DNA from: Thauera carbonicopians
Lineage (GTDB): Bacteria; Pseudomonadota; Gammaproteobacteria; Burkholderiales; Rhodocyclaceae
DNA: 64,000 nt
Assembly (NCBI RefSeq): GCF_025699485.1
Contig: NZ_JANUXN010000002.1
Span: 186,001-250,000 of the forward strand
Direction of reading: 5' to 3'
Below are positions 19,104 to 33,847 of the stretch, one piece after another. Each line of letters begins with the position of its first letter. Position 1 is the stretch's first letter. The notes under the pieces were generated by a model. It made no database searches and was not told the origin of the DNA. It was given only the letters and a program-made list of their open reading frames with translations. Both the position numbers and the translations under genes were made by a program.

Positions 19104-20573
19104 ATGAACTTTGTCGTCCCCGACTTCTACCCCGCCGCGGCAGAGATTTTCGTCGCCGTGATGGCCCTGGTGATCATGCTGGCGAGCACCTTCGCCCGCA
19201 GCATCGCGCGCTCGCTGGCGTACTACGCAACGCAGGCGACGCTGATCGCGGCGGCCTTCATCACCATCTACACGATGCAAGGCGAGCCGGTATATACCTT
19301 CAGCAACCTGTTCATCAGCGATCTGATGGGCAGTTTCCTGAAGCTGATGATCTATTTCTCCACCGCGATCGCGCTGCTGTACGGTCGGGGCTACCTCGCC
19401 GACCGCAAGATCGACAAGCCGGAGTACTACCTGCTGGCCTTGCTGATGACGCTGGGCATGATGGTCATGGTCTCGGCCAACCACATGCTGCCGATGTACA
19501 TCGGCCTGGAGATGATGTCGCTGGCGCTGTACACGATGGTCGCCTTCGACCGCGATTCCGCGCGCTCGACCGAAGCGGCGATGAAGTACTTCGTCCTCGG
19601 CGCGCTGGCCTCGGGCCTGCTGCTGTACGGCATGTCGATGGTCTATGGCGCGACCGGCTCGCTGGAATTCTCCGCCGTCGCCCAGTCCATCTACAACCAG
19701 GCGGCGAACCAGACCGTGCTGACCTTCGGCCTCGTCTTCCTGGTCGCCGGCATCTGCTTCAAGCTGGGCGTGGTGCCCTTCCACATGTGGGTGCCCGACG
19801 TCTATCAGGGCGCGCCCACGGCCGTGACGCTGATGATCTCGGCCGCGCCCAAGCTCGCCGCGTTCGCGATGGCCGTCCGCCTGCTGATCTGGGCGCTGTT
19901 CGACGTCGCCGAGGAATGGCAGGGCATGCTGATGCTGGTCGCGGTCGCATCGATCGCACTCGGCAACCTGGCGGCGATTGCGCAGCAGAACATCAAGCGG
20001 ATGCTGGCTTATTCCGGTATCTCGCACATGGGCTTCATGCTGCTCGGCCTGCTGGCGGGCGTGGTCGACGGCGACCGCCACTTCGCGCTCAATGCCTACA
20101 GCTCGGCGATGTTCTACGCCGTCGCCTACGTGATCATGAGCCTGGCATCCTTCGGCATGCTGATCCTGCTGTCGCGCGCCGGCTTCGACGCCGAGAACAT
20201 CGACGACTTCAAGGGCCTCAACAGGCGCAGCCCGTGGTTTGCGCTGATGATGCTGTTCGTGATGTTCTCGATGGCGGGCGTGCCTTTCTTCATCGGCTTC
20301 TTCGCCAAGCTGGCCGTGCTGCAGGCGGTGGTCGCCGCGGGCTACTTCTGGCTGGCCGTGGTCGCGGTGCTGCTGTCGGTGGCGGGGGCGTTCTACTACC
20401 TGCGCGTCGTCAAGGTGATGTACTTCGATGCGCCGGTCGACGAGTCGCCGATCCATGCGCCGGCCGAAGTGCGGGTCATGCTGTCGGCGAACGGCATCGC
20501 GATCGCCGCCCTGGGCCTGGCGCCGCAGATGCTGATGTCGCTGTGCGCATACGCCTTGCTCGGCTCGCTTTGA
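19104..20573 (+). CDS. nuoN: NADH-quinone oxidoreductase subunit N
   Basis: This is the ND2-type antiporter-like proton pump, the last nuo gene. The conserved [15 protein letters not shown] and [26 protein letters not shown] segments carry the pump glutamate and lysine. It has 489 residues. It completes the standard 14-subunit set A-N; the only gaps in the operon are short spacers. The NUDIX gene begins four bases after its stop. Confidence 0.96.
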   Translation: MNFVVPDFYPAAAEIFVAVMALVIMLASTFARSIARSLAYYATQATLIAAAFITIYTMQGEPVYTFSNLFISDLMGSFLKLMIYFSTAIALLYGRGYLADRKIDKPEYYLLALLMTLGMMVMVSANHMLPMYIGLEMMSLALYTMVAFDRDSARSTEAAMKYFVLGALASGLLLYGMSMVYGATGSLEFSAVAQSIYNQAANQTVLTFGLVFLVAGICFKLGVVPFHMWVPDVYQGAPTAVTLMISAAPKLAAFAMAVRLLIWALFDVAEEWQGMLMLVAVASIALGNLAAIAQQNIKRMLAYSGISHMGFMLLGLLAGVVDGDRHFALNAYSSAMFYAVAYVIMSLASFGMLILLSRAGFDAENIDDFKGLNRRSPWFALMMLFVMFSMAGVPFFIGFFAKLAVLQAVVAAGYFWLAVVAVLLSVAGAFYYLRVVKVMYFDAPVDESPIHAPAEVRVMLSANGIAIAALGLAPQMLMSLCAYALLGSL

Positions 20574-20577
20574 TTCG

Positions 20578-21141
20578 GTGAGCACGACCCGGCCCGACCC
20601 GCTCGAAGAGCGGGAACTGGCGAGCGAGCAGCTCGTCGACGGCAGGCTGCTCAAGGTCTGGCGGGACCGGGTGCTGCTGCCCGATGGCAGCGAAGGGCTC
20701 AGGGAATACATCCGCCACCCCGGCGCCGTCGTCGTGGTCGCGGTTCTGCCGGATGGCCGTCTGCTGTTCGAACGCCAGTTCCGCTATCCCTTGCGGCGGG
20801 TGTTCCTGGAACTGCCTGCCGGCAAGATCGATCCCGGCGAGGACATCCTCGCCTGCGCCCGCCGCGAACTGCGCGAGGAAACCGGCTACGAAGCGGAGCA
20901 GTGGCGCTACATCGGCGTCATGCATCCGTGCATCGGCTATTCCGACGAACGGATCGAGATCTTCCTCGCCACGGGTCTTCGCCACGTCGGGCATGCGCTG
21001 GACGACGGCGAATTCCTCGAATTGCTCAGTCTGAGCGTAAAGCAAGCCGAGGAGGCGATCCACAACGGCGAGCTGACCGACGGCAAGTCGATCGCCGCGC
21101 TCTACCGCTGCCTGCCCCTGATCCCGGCCGGACAAGGCTGA
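20578..21141 (+). CDS. NUDIX hydrolase, ADP-ribose pyrophosphatase type
   Basis: It is predicted to hydrolyse ADP-ribose or a related nucleoside diphosphate sugar. The full Nudix box GX5EX7REUXEEXGU spans residues 82-104, starting GKIDPGE and continuing RELREETGY, and a Gly/Pro pattern as in NudF-type enzymes precedes it. It has 187 residues. The start is GTG at 20578, only 4 bases after the nuoN stop, so it is co-transcribed with complex I. Removal of NAD breakdown products would suit that place, but this is inference. Confidence 0.85.
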   Translation: MSTTRPDPLEERELASEQLVDGRLLKVWRDRVLLPDGSEGLREYIRHPGAVVVVAVLPDGRLLFERQFRYPLRRVFLELPAGKIDPGEDILACARRELREETGYEAEQWRYIGVMHPCIGYSDERIEIFLATGLRHVGHALDDGEFLELLSLSVKQAEEAIHNGELTDGKSIAALYRCLPLIPAGQG

Positions 21142-21195
21142 ACTGCGCCGGAACATTCCGGGCAAAGCGTCGGCTGAGAAAGGCCCGGCCTTCGA

Positions 21196-23082
<1,887 letters not shown>

Positions 23083-23113
23083 ACGGCGGGGAAGGCGGGC
23101 AATGCGAGGGGGG

Positions 23114-23139
23114 TGACGCGGCGGCGTTCGGCCGCGTCA
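23114..23139. terminator. Convergent hairpin between glnB and the Smr gene
   Basis: TGACGCGGC (23114-23122) and GCCGCGTCA (23131-23139) form a 9-bp stem with an 8-base loop. One arm includes the stop codon of the Smr gene. No T-run follows on either strand, so intrinsic termination is uncertain. Confidence 0.4.
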
Positions 23140-24234
23140 ACTGCGCGCGCCGTTCTGCGCGCGCAGCAGCACCAGCAGTGCACCGCCGCCGCCATCATGC
23201 AGGCCGGCCTGGCAGAAGGCCAGGATCTCCTCGCGCTGGGCCAGCCAGCCGCGCGACAACTGCTTGAGAATCGAGACTTTGCCGGGGGAGCCGTGGCCCT
23301 TGCCGTGGATCACCCGGATGCAGCGCTTGCCCTGCAGCAGGCTGTCGCTCAGGAAGTGGGCCAGCGCGTCGCGCGCCTCGTCGCGCACCAGGCCGTGCAG
23401 GTCGAGCTGGCCCTGCAGTACCCAGCGTCCCCGGCGCAGGTCCGTCAGCACCCGCCGCGGCAAGCCGGGACGGAGGAAAGCCGCTTCTTCCCCCATGTCG
23501 AGCCGATCCTCGAAGCTCAGCGGCGCCGCCAGGGATTCGCCGAGCGCCGCGCGCTCGTCCTCCTCGCGCTTGATCGGCGCCGGCTGGGGCGCGGGGCGCT
23601 GCAGTTCGACCCGGTTGCGGGTGTCGATGGGGCGGACGTCGGCCACCATGCTGTGGAACAGCGATGCGGGGTCGCCGTTGCCGGCATCGGCGGGCAGGAC
23701 GAGCCCGTCCGGGCGCGCCGCCCGCGCCTTGTCCGCGGCCGGCGTGCGCATGCCGTGCCGCAGCGGCGTATCGAGTTCGATGCGTCCCGTCGCCCGCAGC
23801 GGCACCACGCCTTCGTAGGCGAGGCTCAGGGGATCGAGCCGGGCGGCCGGAGCGCCCGGTCCGGTGCTTTCCTCGTCCTGCTGCGGCGATCGCGGGCGTG
23901 GCAGCGGCGCCGGGCGCGCCCGTTCGATTTCCGCGCGGTTGCCGTCGCGCACCGGTGCCGCCGCACCCACGGTCTTGCGAAACAGCGCCAGCTCGGCTTC
24001 GTCGGGCTGGACGTCCGAGGGGGCGGCCTTGGCGTCGTCCGCAACCGGAGACGGCCGGATCCGTTTGCCCGGGGAAGGCTGCGGTGGCGATGCGGGCATG
24101 CCGCCCTTGCCGTCCTGCAACTGCCTGCGCAAGCCGGCGAACGGCGTATTGCCGCTGGCGGGCCGGCAAGGCCGGCCGTCGCCGGCATGCTTGTCCGCCG
24201 GTTCGGCCGGAGGCGTGCGCGGGCGGCGGCTCAT
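23137..24234 (-). CDS. Smr-domain protein with a repeated N-terminal extension
   Basis: The C-terminal 100 residues form an Smr domain, a family of DNA or RNA nicking endonucleases; the DLHG motif (278-281) and the HGKGHGS motif (310-316) are both present. The protein is 365 residues, about twice the usual stand-alone SmrA/YdaL length. The N-terminal extension contains three diverged copies of a segment starting near residues 81, 136 and 190, each with a hydrophobic LF/LA start, a V-x-x-[VA]-x-P core and an [NG]R-[AIV]-E-[IL] end, then Pro/Arg-rich linker. The start is ATG 24234, 8 bases after the trxB stop, so the two form an operon. Confidence 0.8.
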   Translation of the reverse strand: MSRRPRTPPAEPADKHAGDGRPCRPASGNTPFAGLRRQLQDGKGGMPASPPQPSPGKRIRPSPVADDAKAAPSDVQPDEAELALFRKTVGAAAPVRDGNRAEIERARPAPLPRPRSPQQDEESTGPGAPAARLDPLSLAYEGVVPLRATGRIELDTPLRHGMRTPAADKARAARPDGLVLPADAGNGDPASLFHSMVADVRPIDTRNRVELQRPAPQPAPIKREEDERAALGESLAAPLSFEDRLDMGEEAAFLRPGLPRRVLTDLRRGRWVLQGQLDLHGLVRDEARDALAHFLSDSLLQGKRCIRVIHGKGHGSPGKVSILKQLSRGWLAQREEILAFCQAGLHDGGGGALLVLLRAQNGARS

Positions 24235-24242
24235 CGGTTCGC

Positions 24243-26057
<1,815 letters not shown>

Positions 26058-26169
26058 TTCCGGGGTTCGGCCCGGCCGGGTGCGCGTTTCGCCGGAGTCT
26101 GCATGCCGCTCCGGCCTGAGGCTTTGTGAGGATGCGCAACGCGGCGCGGGAGCGCTGGGGCGTATCGCT

Positions 26170-26175
26170 TATAAT
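26170..26175 (+). promoter_or_regulatory. Possible -10 box for ftsK
   Basis: A perfect TATAAT lies 39 bases before the ftsK ATG. No good -35 hexamer is found at 16-18 bases upstream, so this is a weak call. Confidence 0.35.
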
Positions 26176-26214
26176 CGACGCTGTTGTTTCATTCAGGTTT
26201 CGCGCCGTCGCCTC

Positions 26215-28503
26215 ATGCAGTCTCGCTCGTCCCGCCCCCAGCCCCTGCCCGAAAAGATCTCGCTGCTGCTGCAGGAGGCTCGCTGGCTGATCCTGGGCGT
26301 CATGTCCCTTTACGTCGGCCTGATCCTGCTCGGCTACAGCAAGGCCGATCCCGGCTGGTCCCATGCCTCGGACGTCGCCAGCGTGATCAACCCCGGCGGG
26401 CGCTTCGGCGCCTGGCTGGCCGACCTGCTGCTCTACCTGTTCGGGCTTTCCTCGTGGTGGTGGGTGATCTTCCTCGGCTACAGCCTGCTGTGGGGCTTCC
26501 GGCGGCTGAAGAACCGGCTGACGCTGGACCATCGCTCCTTCATCTTCGTCATGGCCGGCTTCCTCGTCGTGCTGCTGACCAGCAGCGCGCTCGAGTTCCT
26601 GCGCTTCCACGGCCACGGCGCCCAGGTGCCGCTCGCGCCGGGCGGCTTGCTGGGGATGGAGATCGGCGAGCTCACCCAGCGCTATTTCGGCTTCACCGGC
26701 GGCACCCTGCTGCTGCTCGCGCTGATGGCTTCGGGGCTGTCGCTGTTCACCGGCGTGTCCTGGCTGGCCGTGGTCGAGCGCGTGGGGCTGCTGCTGGAGC
26801 AGGCCGTGCTGTCCGTGCAGCAGGGCTGGCAACGCTGGCAGGATCGCCGCGTCGGCCGCGAAGTGGCGCAGAAGCGTGAAGCGGTGGTCGAGACCCGGCG
26901 CCGCAAGACCGAGAAGGTGGCGCCTGCGCCGCTGCGCATCGAGCCGCCGCTGATCGCGGTGCAGAAGTCCGAGCGTGTCGACAAGGAGCGCCAGCAGACC
27001 CTGTTCGCCGATGCGGGCGCAGGCGCGATGCCGCCGCTGGCGCTGCTCGACCCGGCTTCCGGGGATGTCGAGCCGCCGTCGGCCGAAACACTGGAATTCA
27101 CCTCGCGCCTGATCGAGACCAAGCTCGGCGACTTCGGCGTCGAGGTCAAGGTGCTGGCTGCCTATCCGGGCCCGGTCATCACGCGCTACGAAATCGAGCC
27201 GGCGACCGGCGTCAAGGGCAGCCAGGTGGTCAATCTGGCCAAGGATCTGGCGCGTGCGCTGTCGCTGGTGTCGGTGCGGGTGGTCGAGACGGTGCCGGGC
27301 AAGTCCTGCATGGCGCTGGAACTGCCCAATCCCAAGCGGCAGACGGTGCGCCTGTCCGAGATCGTCGGTTCCAAGGTCTATCACGACATGGGTTCGCCGC
27401 TCACCGTGGTGCTCGGCAAGGACATCGGCGGCCAGCCGGTGGTCGCCGACCTGGCCAAGATGCCGCACCTGCTGGTGGCTGGCACCACCGGTTCAGGCAA
27501 GTCGGTCGGCATCAACGCGATGATCCTGTCGCTGCTGTACAAGAGCGAACCGGACCGCGTGCGGCTGATCATGGTCGACCCGAAGATGCTCGAACTGTCG
27601 ATCTACGAAGGCATCCCGCATCTGCTGGCGCCGGTCGTCACCGACATGAAGCACGCGGCGAATGCGCTGAACTGGTGCGTCGCCGAAATGGACAAGCGCT
27701 ACAAGCTGATGGCGGCGGTCGGCGTGCGCAACCTGTCCGGCTACAACAAGGCCGTGCTGGAGGCGCGCAAGGCCGAGACGCCGCTGACCAACCCCTTCTC
27801 GATCACGCCCGAGAATCCCGAGCCGCTCGACACGCTGCCCTACATCGTCGTCATTGTGGACGAACTGGCCGACATGATGATGGTGGTCGGCAAGAAGGTG
27901 GAAGAGCTGATCGCACGCCTCGCGCAGAAGGCGCGCGCGGCGGGCATCCACCTGATCCTCGCCACGCAGCGGCCGTCGGTGGACGTCATCACCGGCCTGA
28001 TCAAGGCCAACGTGCCGACCCGTATCGCCTTCCAGGTGTCCAGCAAGATCGACTCGCGCACCATCCTCGACCAGATGGGCGCGGAGAACCTGCTCGGCAT
28101 GGGCGACATGCTCTACCTTGCGCCGGGCACCGGCCTGCCGGTACGGGTGCATGGTGCTTTCGTCGCCGACGAAGAGGTGCACAAGGTGGTGGATCACCTC
28201 AAGCGCGTCGGCCCGCCGGACTACATCGAAGGCATCCTGTCGCAGCCCGAGGACGATCTCGATGCCGCGCTCGGCGGCGGAGGCGATGGCGGCGATGGCG
28301 AGGCCGACCCGCTGTACGACCAGGCGGTCGAAGTCGTGATCAAGACCCGCCGGCCGTCGATCTCGCTGGTGCAGCGCCACCTGCGCATCGGCTACAACCG
28401 CGCGGCGCGCCTGATCGAGCAGATGGAGCGCGCCGGCTTGGTGTCGGCGATGGGCAGCAACGGCAACCGCGAAGTGATCGTGCCGGCCAAGGAGGGCGAA
28501 TGA
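26215..28503 (+). CDS. ftsK: DNA translocase FtsK
   Basis: This septum-anchored DNA pump clears chromosome ends and activates XerCD at dif. The N-terminal third has four membrane helices (for example [18 protein letters not shown]). A short charged linker follows, then the RecA-like motor with Walker A GTTGSGKS (residues 423-430) and Walker B ([13 protein letters not shown]), and finally a winged-helix gamma domain ([28 protein letters not shown]). At 762 residues its linker is much shorter than that of E. coli FtsK (1329). The frame is open to 26080, but the ATG at 26215 fits the family. Confidence 0.95.
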   Translation: MQSRSSRPQPLPEKISLLLQEARWLILGVMSLYVGLILLGYSKADPGWSHASDVASVINPGGRFGAWLADLLLYLFGLSSWWWVIFLGYSLLWGFRRLKNRLTLDHRSFIFVMAGFLVVLLTSSALEFLRFHGHGAQVPLAPGGLLGMEIGELTQRYFGFTGGTLLLLALMASGLSLFTGVSWLAVVERVGLLLEQAVLSVQQGWQRWQDRRVGREVAQKREAVVETRRRKTEKVAPAPLRIEPPLIAVQKSERVDKERQQTLFADAGAGAMPPLALLDPASGDVEPPSAETLEFTSRLIETKLGDFGVEVKVLAAYPGPVITRYEIEPATGVKGSQVVNLAKDLARALSLVSVRVVETVPGKSCMALELPNPKRQTVRLSEIVGSKVYHDMGSPLTVVLGKDIGGQPVVADLAKMPHLLVAGTTGSGKSVGINAMILSLLYKSEPDRVRLIMVDPKMLELSIYEGIPHLLAPVVTDMKHAANALNWCVAEMDKRYKLMAAVGVRNLSGYNKAVLEARKAETPLTNPFSITPENPEPLDTLPYIVVIVDELADMMMVVGKKVEELIARLAQKARAAGIHLILATQRPSVDVITGLIKANVPTRIAFQVSSKIDSRTILDQMGAENLLGMGDMLYLAPGTGLPVRVHGAFVADEEVHKVVDHLKRVGPPDYIEGILSQPEDDLDAALGGGGDGGDGEADPLYDQAVEVVIKTRRPSISLVQRHLRIGYNRAARLIEQMERAGLVSAMGSNGNREVIVPAKEGE

Positions 28504-29219
28504 TGGGAATGCATTTCGGTGCAGAGGCGGTGGTTCGCCGGCTTGCGGCCCGTGCCCCGGTGATCGCGCGTGTCTCGCTGGCCCTTGCACTGGCTTGTGC
28601 CGGCGGTGCCGCGCTGGCGGCGGACGGCATCGCCCAGTTGCGCCAGTTCGTGTCGGAGACGCGCAGCGCCGAAGGCGATTTCGAACAGATCGTCCTTGCC
28701 CGCTCCGGCCGCAAGCCCCAGCAGGCGTCGGGCAGCTTCGCCTATGCGCGGCCCGGGCGCTTCCATTGGGAATACGAGCGTCCCTACCGCCAAGTACTGG
28801 TCGGCGACGGCAGCACGCTGTGGACCTGGGACCCGGACCTGAACCAGGTCACGGTGCGCGCGATCGGCGATGCCCTGGGGGCGACGCCGGCGGCGATCCT
28901 GTTCGGCAGCGGCGACATCGAAGAGGGCTTCGTTCTTGCCGACGGCGGCAGCGACGGCGAACTGGACTGGGTCGAAGCACGCCCGAAGCAGACCGACAGC
29001 GGCTTCGAGTCCCTGCGCATCGGCCTGAAGGATGGCCGTCTGCACAGCATGGAGATGCGCGACAACTTCGGCCAGACCACGCTGATCCACTTCACCCGGC
29101 TGCAGCCGAACCCCGACCTGGCATCCGACCGCTTCCGTTTCGAGCCGCCGGCAGGTGCCGACGTGATCGGCGAACTGCCGGGCGCGGCGGGCAGCAGCGG
29201 CGCCGCGCCGACGCGTTGA
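28503..29219 (+). CDS. lolA: Outer-membrane lipoprotein carrier LolA
   Basis: This periplasmic chaperone ferries lipoproteins from LolCDE to LolB. A signal peptide ends near GGAALAA-DGIAQ. The mature part shows SGSFAYARPGRFHWEYERPYRQVLVGDGSTLWTWDPDLNQV, the LolA hallmark, with the following strand pattern. The start is either ATG 28500 (overlapping the ftsK stop) or ATG 28503. The AAGGAGG at 28489-28495 is better spaced for 28503, which gives 238 residues. The order ftsK-lolA-rarA is conserved in beta- and gammaproteobacteria. Confidence 0.93.
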   Translation: MGMHFGAEAVVRRLAARAPVIARVSLALALACAGGAALAADGIAQLRQFVSETRSAEGDFEQIVLARSGRKPQQASGSFAYARPGRFHWEYERPYRQVLVGDGSTLWTWDPDLNQVTVRAIGDALGATPAAILFGSGDIEEGFVLADGGSDGELDWVEARPKQTDSGFESLRIGLKDGRLHSMEMRDNFGQTTLIHFTRLQPNPDLASDRFRFEPPAGADVIGELPGAAGSSGAAPTR

Positions 29220-29221
29220 CC

Positions 29222-30613
29222 GTGGCCGACCTGTTCGAATCCATCGCACCGCAGCAGGTGCCGCTGGCCGAGCGCATGCGGCCGCAGTCGCTCGACGAGG
29301 TCGCAGGCCAGGCCCATCTGCTGGGCGAAGGCAAGCCCCTGCGGCTGGCCTTCGCCTCGCGCAAGCCGCATTCGATGATCCTGTGGGGACCGCCCGGCGT
29401 CGGCAAGACCACGCTCGCGCGCCTGATGGCGCAGGGCTTCGACGCCGACTTCGTCGCGCTGTCGGCGGTGTTTTCCGGGGTCAAGGAGATCCGCGAGGCG
29501 ATCCAGCAGGCCCAGGCGGCGAAGGCGCGGGGGCGGCACACCATCCTGTTCGTGGATGAAGTGCATCGCTTCAACAAGTCGCAGCAGGATGCCTTCCTGC
29601 CTTATGTCGAGCAGGGCCTGGTGACCTTCATCGGCGCCACCACCGAGAACCCGTCCTTCGAAGTCAATTCGGCGCTGCTGTCGCGCGCGGCGGTCTACGT
29701 CCTCGAACCGATCGATGCCGAGGCGATGAGTGCGCTGTTCGAGCGGGCGCGCCTGGCGGCATGTCCGGATCTGCCCTTCGACGACGATGCCCGCGAGCGC
29801 ATGATCGGTTTTGCCGACGGCGACGCGCGGCGGCTGATGAACCTGATCGAACAGGTGCAGGTGGCGGCCGAGACCGCGGGCATGGCAAGGGTCGATGCGG
29901 CCTTCGTCGATGCGGCGCTGTCGCAGAACCTGCGCCGTTTCGACAAGGGCGGGGAGGCCTTCTACGACCAGATATCGGCGCTGCACAAGTCGGTCCGGGG
30001 CTCGAACCCCGACGCCTCGCTCTACTGGCTGTGCCGGATGCTCGACGGCGGCGCGGACCCGCTCTATGTCGGCCGGCGCCTGATCCGCATGGCGGTGGAG
30101 GACATCGGCCTGGCCGACCCGCGGGCGCTGGAAATGACGCTGAACGCCTGCGCTACCTACGAGCGCCTCGGTTCTCCCGAAGGCGAACTGGCGCTGGCGC
30201 AGGCGACGATCTTCCTCGCCTGTGCGGCCAAATCGAATGCAGCCTACAAGGCCTACAATGCGGCGCGCGAATTCGTCAAACGCGACGGCTCACGCCCGGT
30301 GCCGCTGCACCTGCGCAATGCGCCGACGAAGCTGATGAAGAATCTGGGTTACGGCAAGGCTTACCGCTATGCCCATGACGAACCGGGGGGTTATGCCGCC
30401 GGCGAGAACTACCTGCCCGAAGGCATGGAACGTCCCGAGTGGTATCGGCCCACGCCGCGTGGCATGGAGGGCCGCATCGCGGAAAAGCTGGCCCAGTTGC
30501 GTGCGCTGGATGAAGCGGCAGAAAACCAGAACGCCCGGCCGTCCGGCAAGCAGGCGGGCGAGCGTTCGGCGTCGGATGGCTCAGCTAATGCGTCAGCGGA
30601 TGATCGGCCATGA
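29222..30613 (+). CDS. rarA: Replication-associated recombination ATPase RarA (MgsA)
   Basis: This AAA+ clamp-loader-like ATPase acts at stalled replication forks. Walker A GPPGVGKTT is at residues 56-64, Walker B in TILFVDEVHRF, sensor 1 in IGATTENPSF, and the C-terminal MgsA tetramerisation domain contains DPLYVGRRLIRMAVEDIGLADP. The start is GTG 29222, two bases after the lolA stop, which gives 463 residues. The last 29 bases overlap a small gene on the other strand. Confidence 0.94.
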   Translation: MADLFESIAPQQVPLAERMRPQSLDEVAGQAHLLGEGKPLRLAFASRKPHSMILWGPPGVGKTTLARLMAQGFDADFVALSAVFSGVKEIREAIQQAQAAKARGRHTILFVDEVHRFNKSQQDAFLPYVEQGLVTFIGATTENPSFEVNSALLSRAAVYVLEPIDAEAMSALFERARLAACPDLPFDDDARERMIGFADGDARRLMNLIEQVQVAAETAGMARVDAAFVDAALSQNLRRFDKGGEAFYDQISALHKSVRGSNPDASLYWLCRMLDGGADPLYVGRRLIRMAVEDIGLADPRALEMTLNACATYERLGSPEGELALAQATIFLACAAKSNAAYKAYNAAREFVKRDGSRPVPLHLRNAPTKLMKNLGYGKAYRYAHDEPGGYAAGENYLPEGMERPEWYRPTPRGMEGRIAEKLAQLRALDEAAENQNARPSGKQAGERSASDGSANASADDRP

Positions 30614-30848
30614 AGCGGGCGCAGACGGATTTAGCCTTGGCGGCTTTTTCCGGGTCGCCGCGTTCGTTGGCACGCTCGACGAGGTCGAGCATGAAGTTGG
30701 TCAGCAGCAGGACTCCTTCGGGTGTCTGGACCAACCCGCAAACCACTTGCGCAGCGGCGGCATCGGGGATTCCTTCATGTTCGGCAACCAGCGCGACTTC
30801 GTCGTCGGTGATGTCGCAGTAGTCCAGGCAGTCACGAATCGATAGCAT
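30585..30848 (-). CDS. Small conserved-looking protein of unknown function
   Basis: This 87-residue protein begins MLSIRDCLDYCDITDDEVALVAEHEG and ends in KSVCARFMADHPLTH. GGAGGAG lies about 5 bases before the ATG at 30848, which marks it as real, and codon use is ordinary. It is mainly helical and acidic with four cysteines; I do not recognise a family with certainty. It overlaps the 3' end of rarA tail to tail by 29 bases and stands in antisense between rarA and serS. Confidence 0.65.
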   Translation of the reverse strand: MLSIRDCLDYCDITDDEVALVAEHEGIPDAAAAQVVCGLVQTPEGVLLLTNFMLDLVERANERGDPEKAAKAKSVCARFMADHPLTH

Positions 30849-32441
<1,593 letters not shown>

Positions 32442-32449
32442 GCGCCTGC

Positions 32450-33847
32450 TCAGTCGGCCTTGCCCAGCCTCAGGCGGGGCAAGGCCAGCCCCGCTTCGTA
32501 GGGCGGCTCCAGGCGCGCCAGGATGTCGTGGTAGCTGCGTACGTTCTCGGTCATCACCACCGCTTCGCCGCCGCGCGCCGGGCCGGATTTGAGCCGCTGG
32601 GCGTATTCCGGCCGGGACAGCAGCGGCAGCACCGATTTCATCTCCCACCACGCCCGATCGTCCTTGCCCAGCCGGCGGGCGATCGCACGGGCGCCGTTCA
32701 TGTGCCCCATGCCCAGGTTGTAGGCCGCCGTCGCCAGCCAGGTGCGATCCGGTTCGTCGATTTCGTCCGGCAGCAAGCCTTTCAGTATCGCCAGGTAGCG
32801 CGCGCCGCCGAGGATGCTCTGGCGGGGGTCGAGCCGGTCGTTCACGCCCAGCCGGTCGGCCGTGTCCGCCGTCAGCATCATCATGCCGCGCACGCCGGTG
32901 AAGGAAGTGGCCTGCGGGTCCCAGTGCGATTCCTGATAGGCCACCGCGGCGACGTAGCGCCAGTCGATGCCGGTCTGGGCCTCGGCCTCATGGAAGAAGG
33001 CGCGGTAGCGGGGCAGGCGTTCCTCGATGCGGGCCAGGAAAGTGGTGATGTCGGCATTGTTCAGACGGCGCACATAGTCGAAGTAGCGGTCGGCCAGGCG
33101 GGCGAGGCGGCCGTCGGCTGAGGCCCGGCCGATGAAGGCGTCGACCTCGGTCGTCAGCGTGTGCTGCCCGGCCGGCAGCGCCCAGGCGATGGCCGACGGC
33201 CCCGGCAGTTCGTAGACGATTTCCAGCGCGGGATGGAGGTGGACGGCAAGCGCGTAGTGCAGGCGGTCGGTGGCGACGAGGTCGAGCTTGCCTGCGGCGA
33301 GATCGGCGAGCAATTGCTCTTCGCCGGCCTTGACCGGGAAATGCACGTTGACGCCGGGGCGGCGCTTGCGGATGTCCATGATCTTCTCCGCCGCCAGCGA
33401 GCCGCGGCGGGCCGAGATCGTGCGCCCGGCGAGAGACTGCTCGTCGGCCGATGCTTCCGCCAGGCTGCCGCTGCGGCCGACGACGACGTATTCCACCTCG
33501 CGCAGCGGCTTCGACCATCGCAGCGGCAGGCGCCTGTTCATCCCCAGGCTGGCGGCGGCCATGTGTACCTGGCCCTTGATCACCGCATCCAGCGCGCGGG
33601 TGGTGTCGGGGAAGGGCACGAAAGTGACGTCGACGTCGAGCTCGTCGCCGAGCGCCAGCAGCAAGTCATGCTCGAAGCCGCTTGCCCGGCCGTCTTCGTC
33701 GAGCCGGTAGGAGATGGCGTCGTGGCGGGTGGCGATGCGCAGCTCACCCAGGCTGCGGTAGTCCGCGATGCGCGGCTTTTCGGCCGGCCCGCAGGCCGCC
33801 AGCAGCAGGCTGGCCAGGCCGATCAGCAGCAGGCCGCGGCGAATCAT
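32450..33847 (-). CDS. mltF: Membrane-bound lytic murein transglycosylase F
   Basis: It cleaves peptidoglycan to anhydromuropeptides. A lipoprotein signal ends at the lipobox LLAAC (Cys near residue 19). An SBP_bac_3-like regulatory domain follows (about 35-260, GELRIATRHDAISYRL...), then a C-terminal SLT goose-lysozyme-like domain with the catalytic Glu in AYQESHWDPQATS and the GMMMLTADTA and AAYNLGMGHM motifs. With the ATG at 33847 it has 465 residues. The start overlaps the stop of the DnaJ-like gene (ATGA), so both are coupled. Confidence 0.92.
   Translation of the reverse strand: MIRRGLLLIGLASLLLAACGPAEKPRIADYRSLGELRIATRHDAISYRLDEDGRASGFEHDLLLALGDELDVDVTFVPFPDTTRALDAVIKGQVHMAAASLGMNRRLPLRWSKPLREVEYVVVGRSGSLAEASADEQSLAGRTISARRGSLAAEKIMDIRKRRPGVNVHFPVKAGEEQLLADLAAGKLDLVATDRLHYALAVHLHPALEIVYELPGPSAIAWALPAGQHTLTTEVDAFIGRASADGRLARLADRYFDYVRRLNNADITTFLARIEERLPRYRAFFHEAEAQTGIDWRYVAAVAYQESHWDPQATSFTGVRGMMMLTADTADRLGVNDRLDPRQSILGGARYLAILKGLLPDEIDEPDRTWLATAAYNLGMGHMNGARAIARRLGKDDRAWWEMKSVLPLLSRPEYAQRLKSGPARGGEAVVMTENVRSYHDILARLEPPYEAGLALPRLRLGKAD

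Noticed and set aside
17519-20711. Long minus-strand frames of 503 and 566 codons opposite nuoM and nuoN
   Set aside because: They are shadow frames with low-complexity composition and no ribosome binding site; the plus-strand genes are certain.
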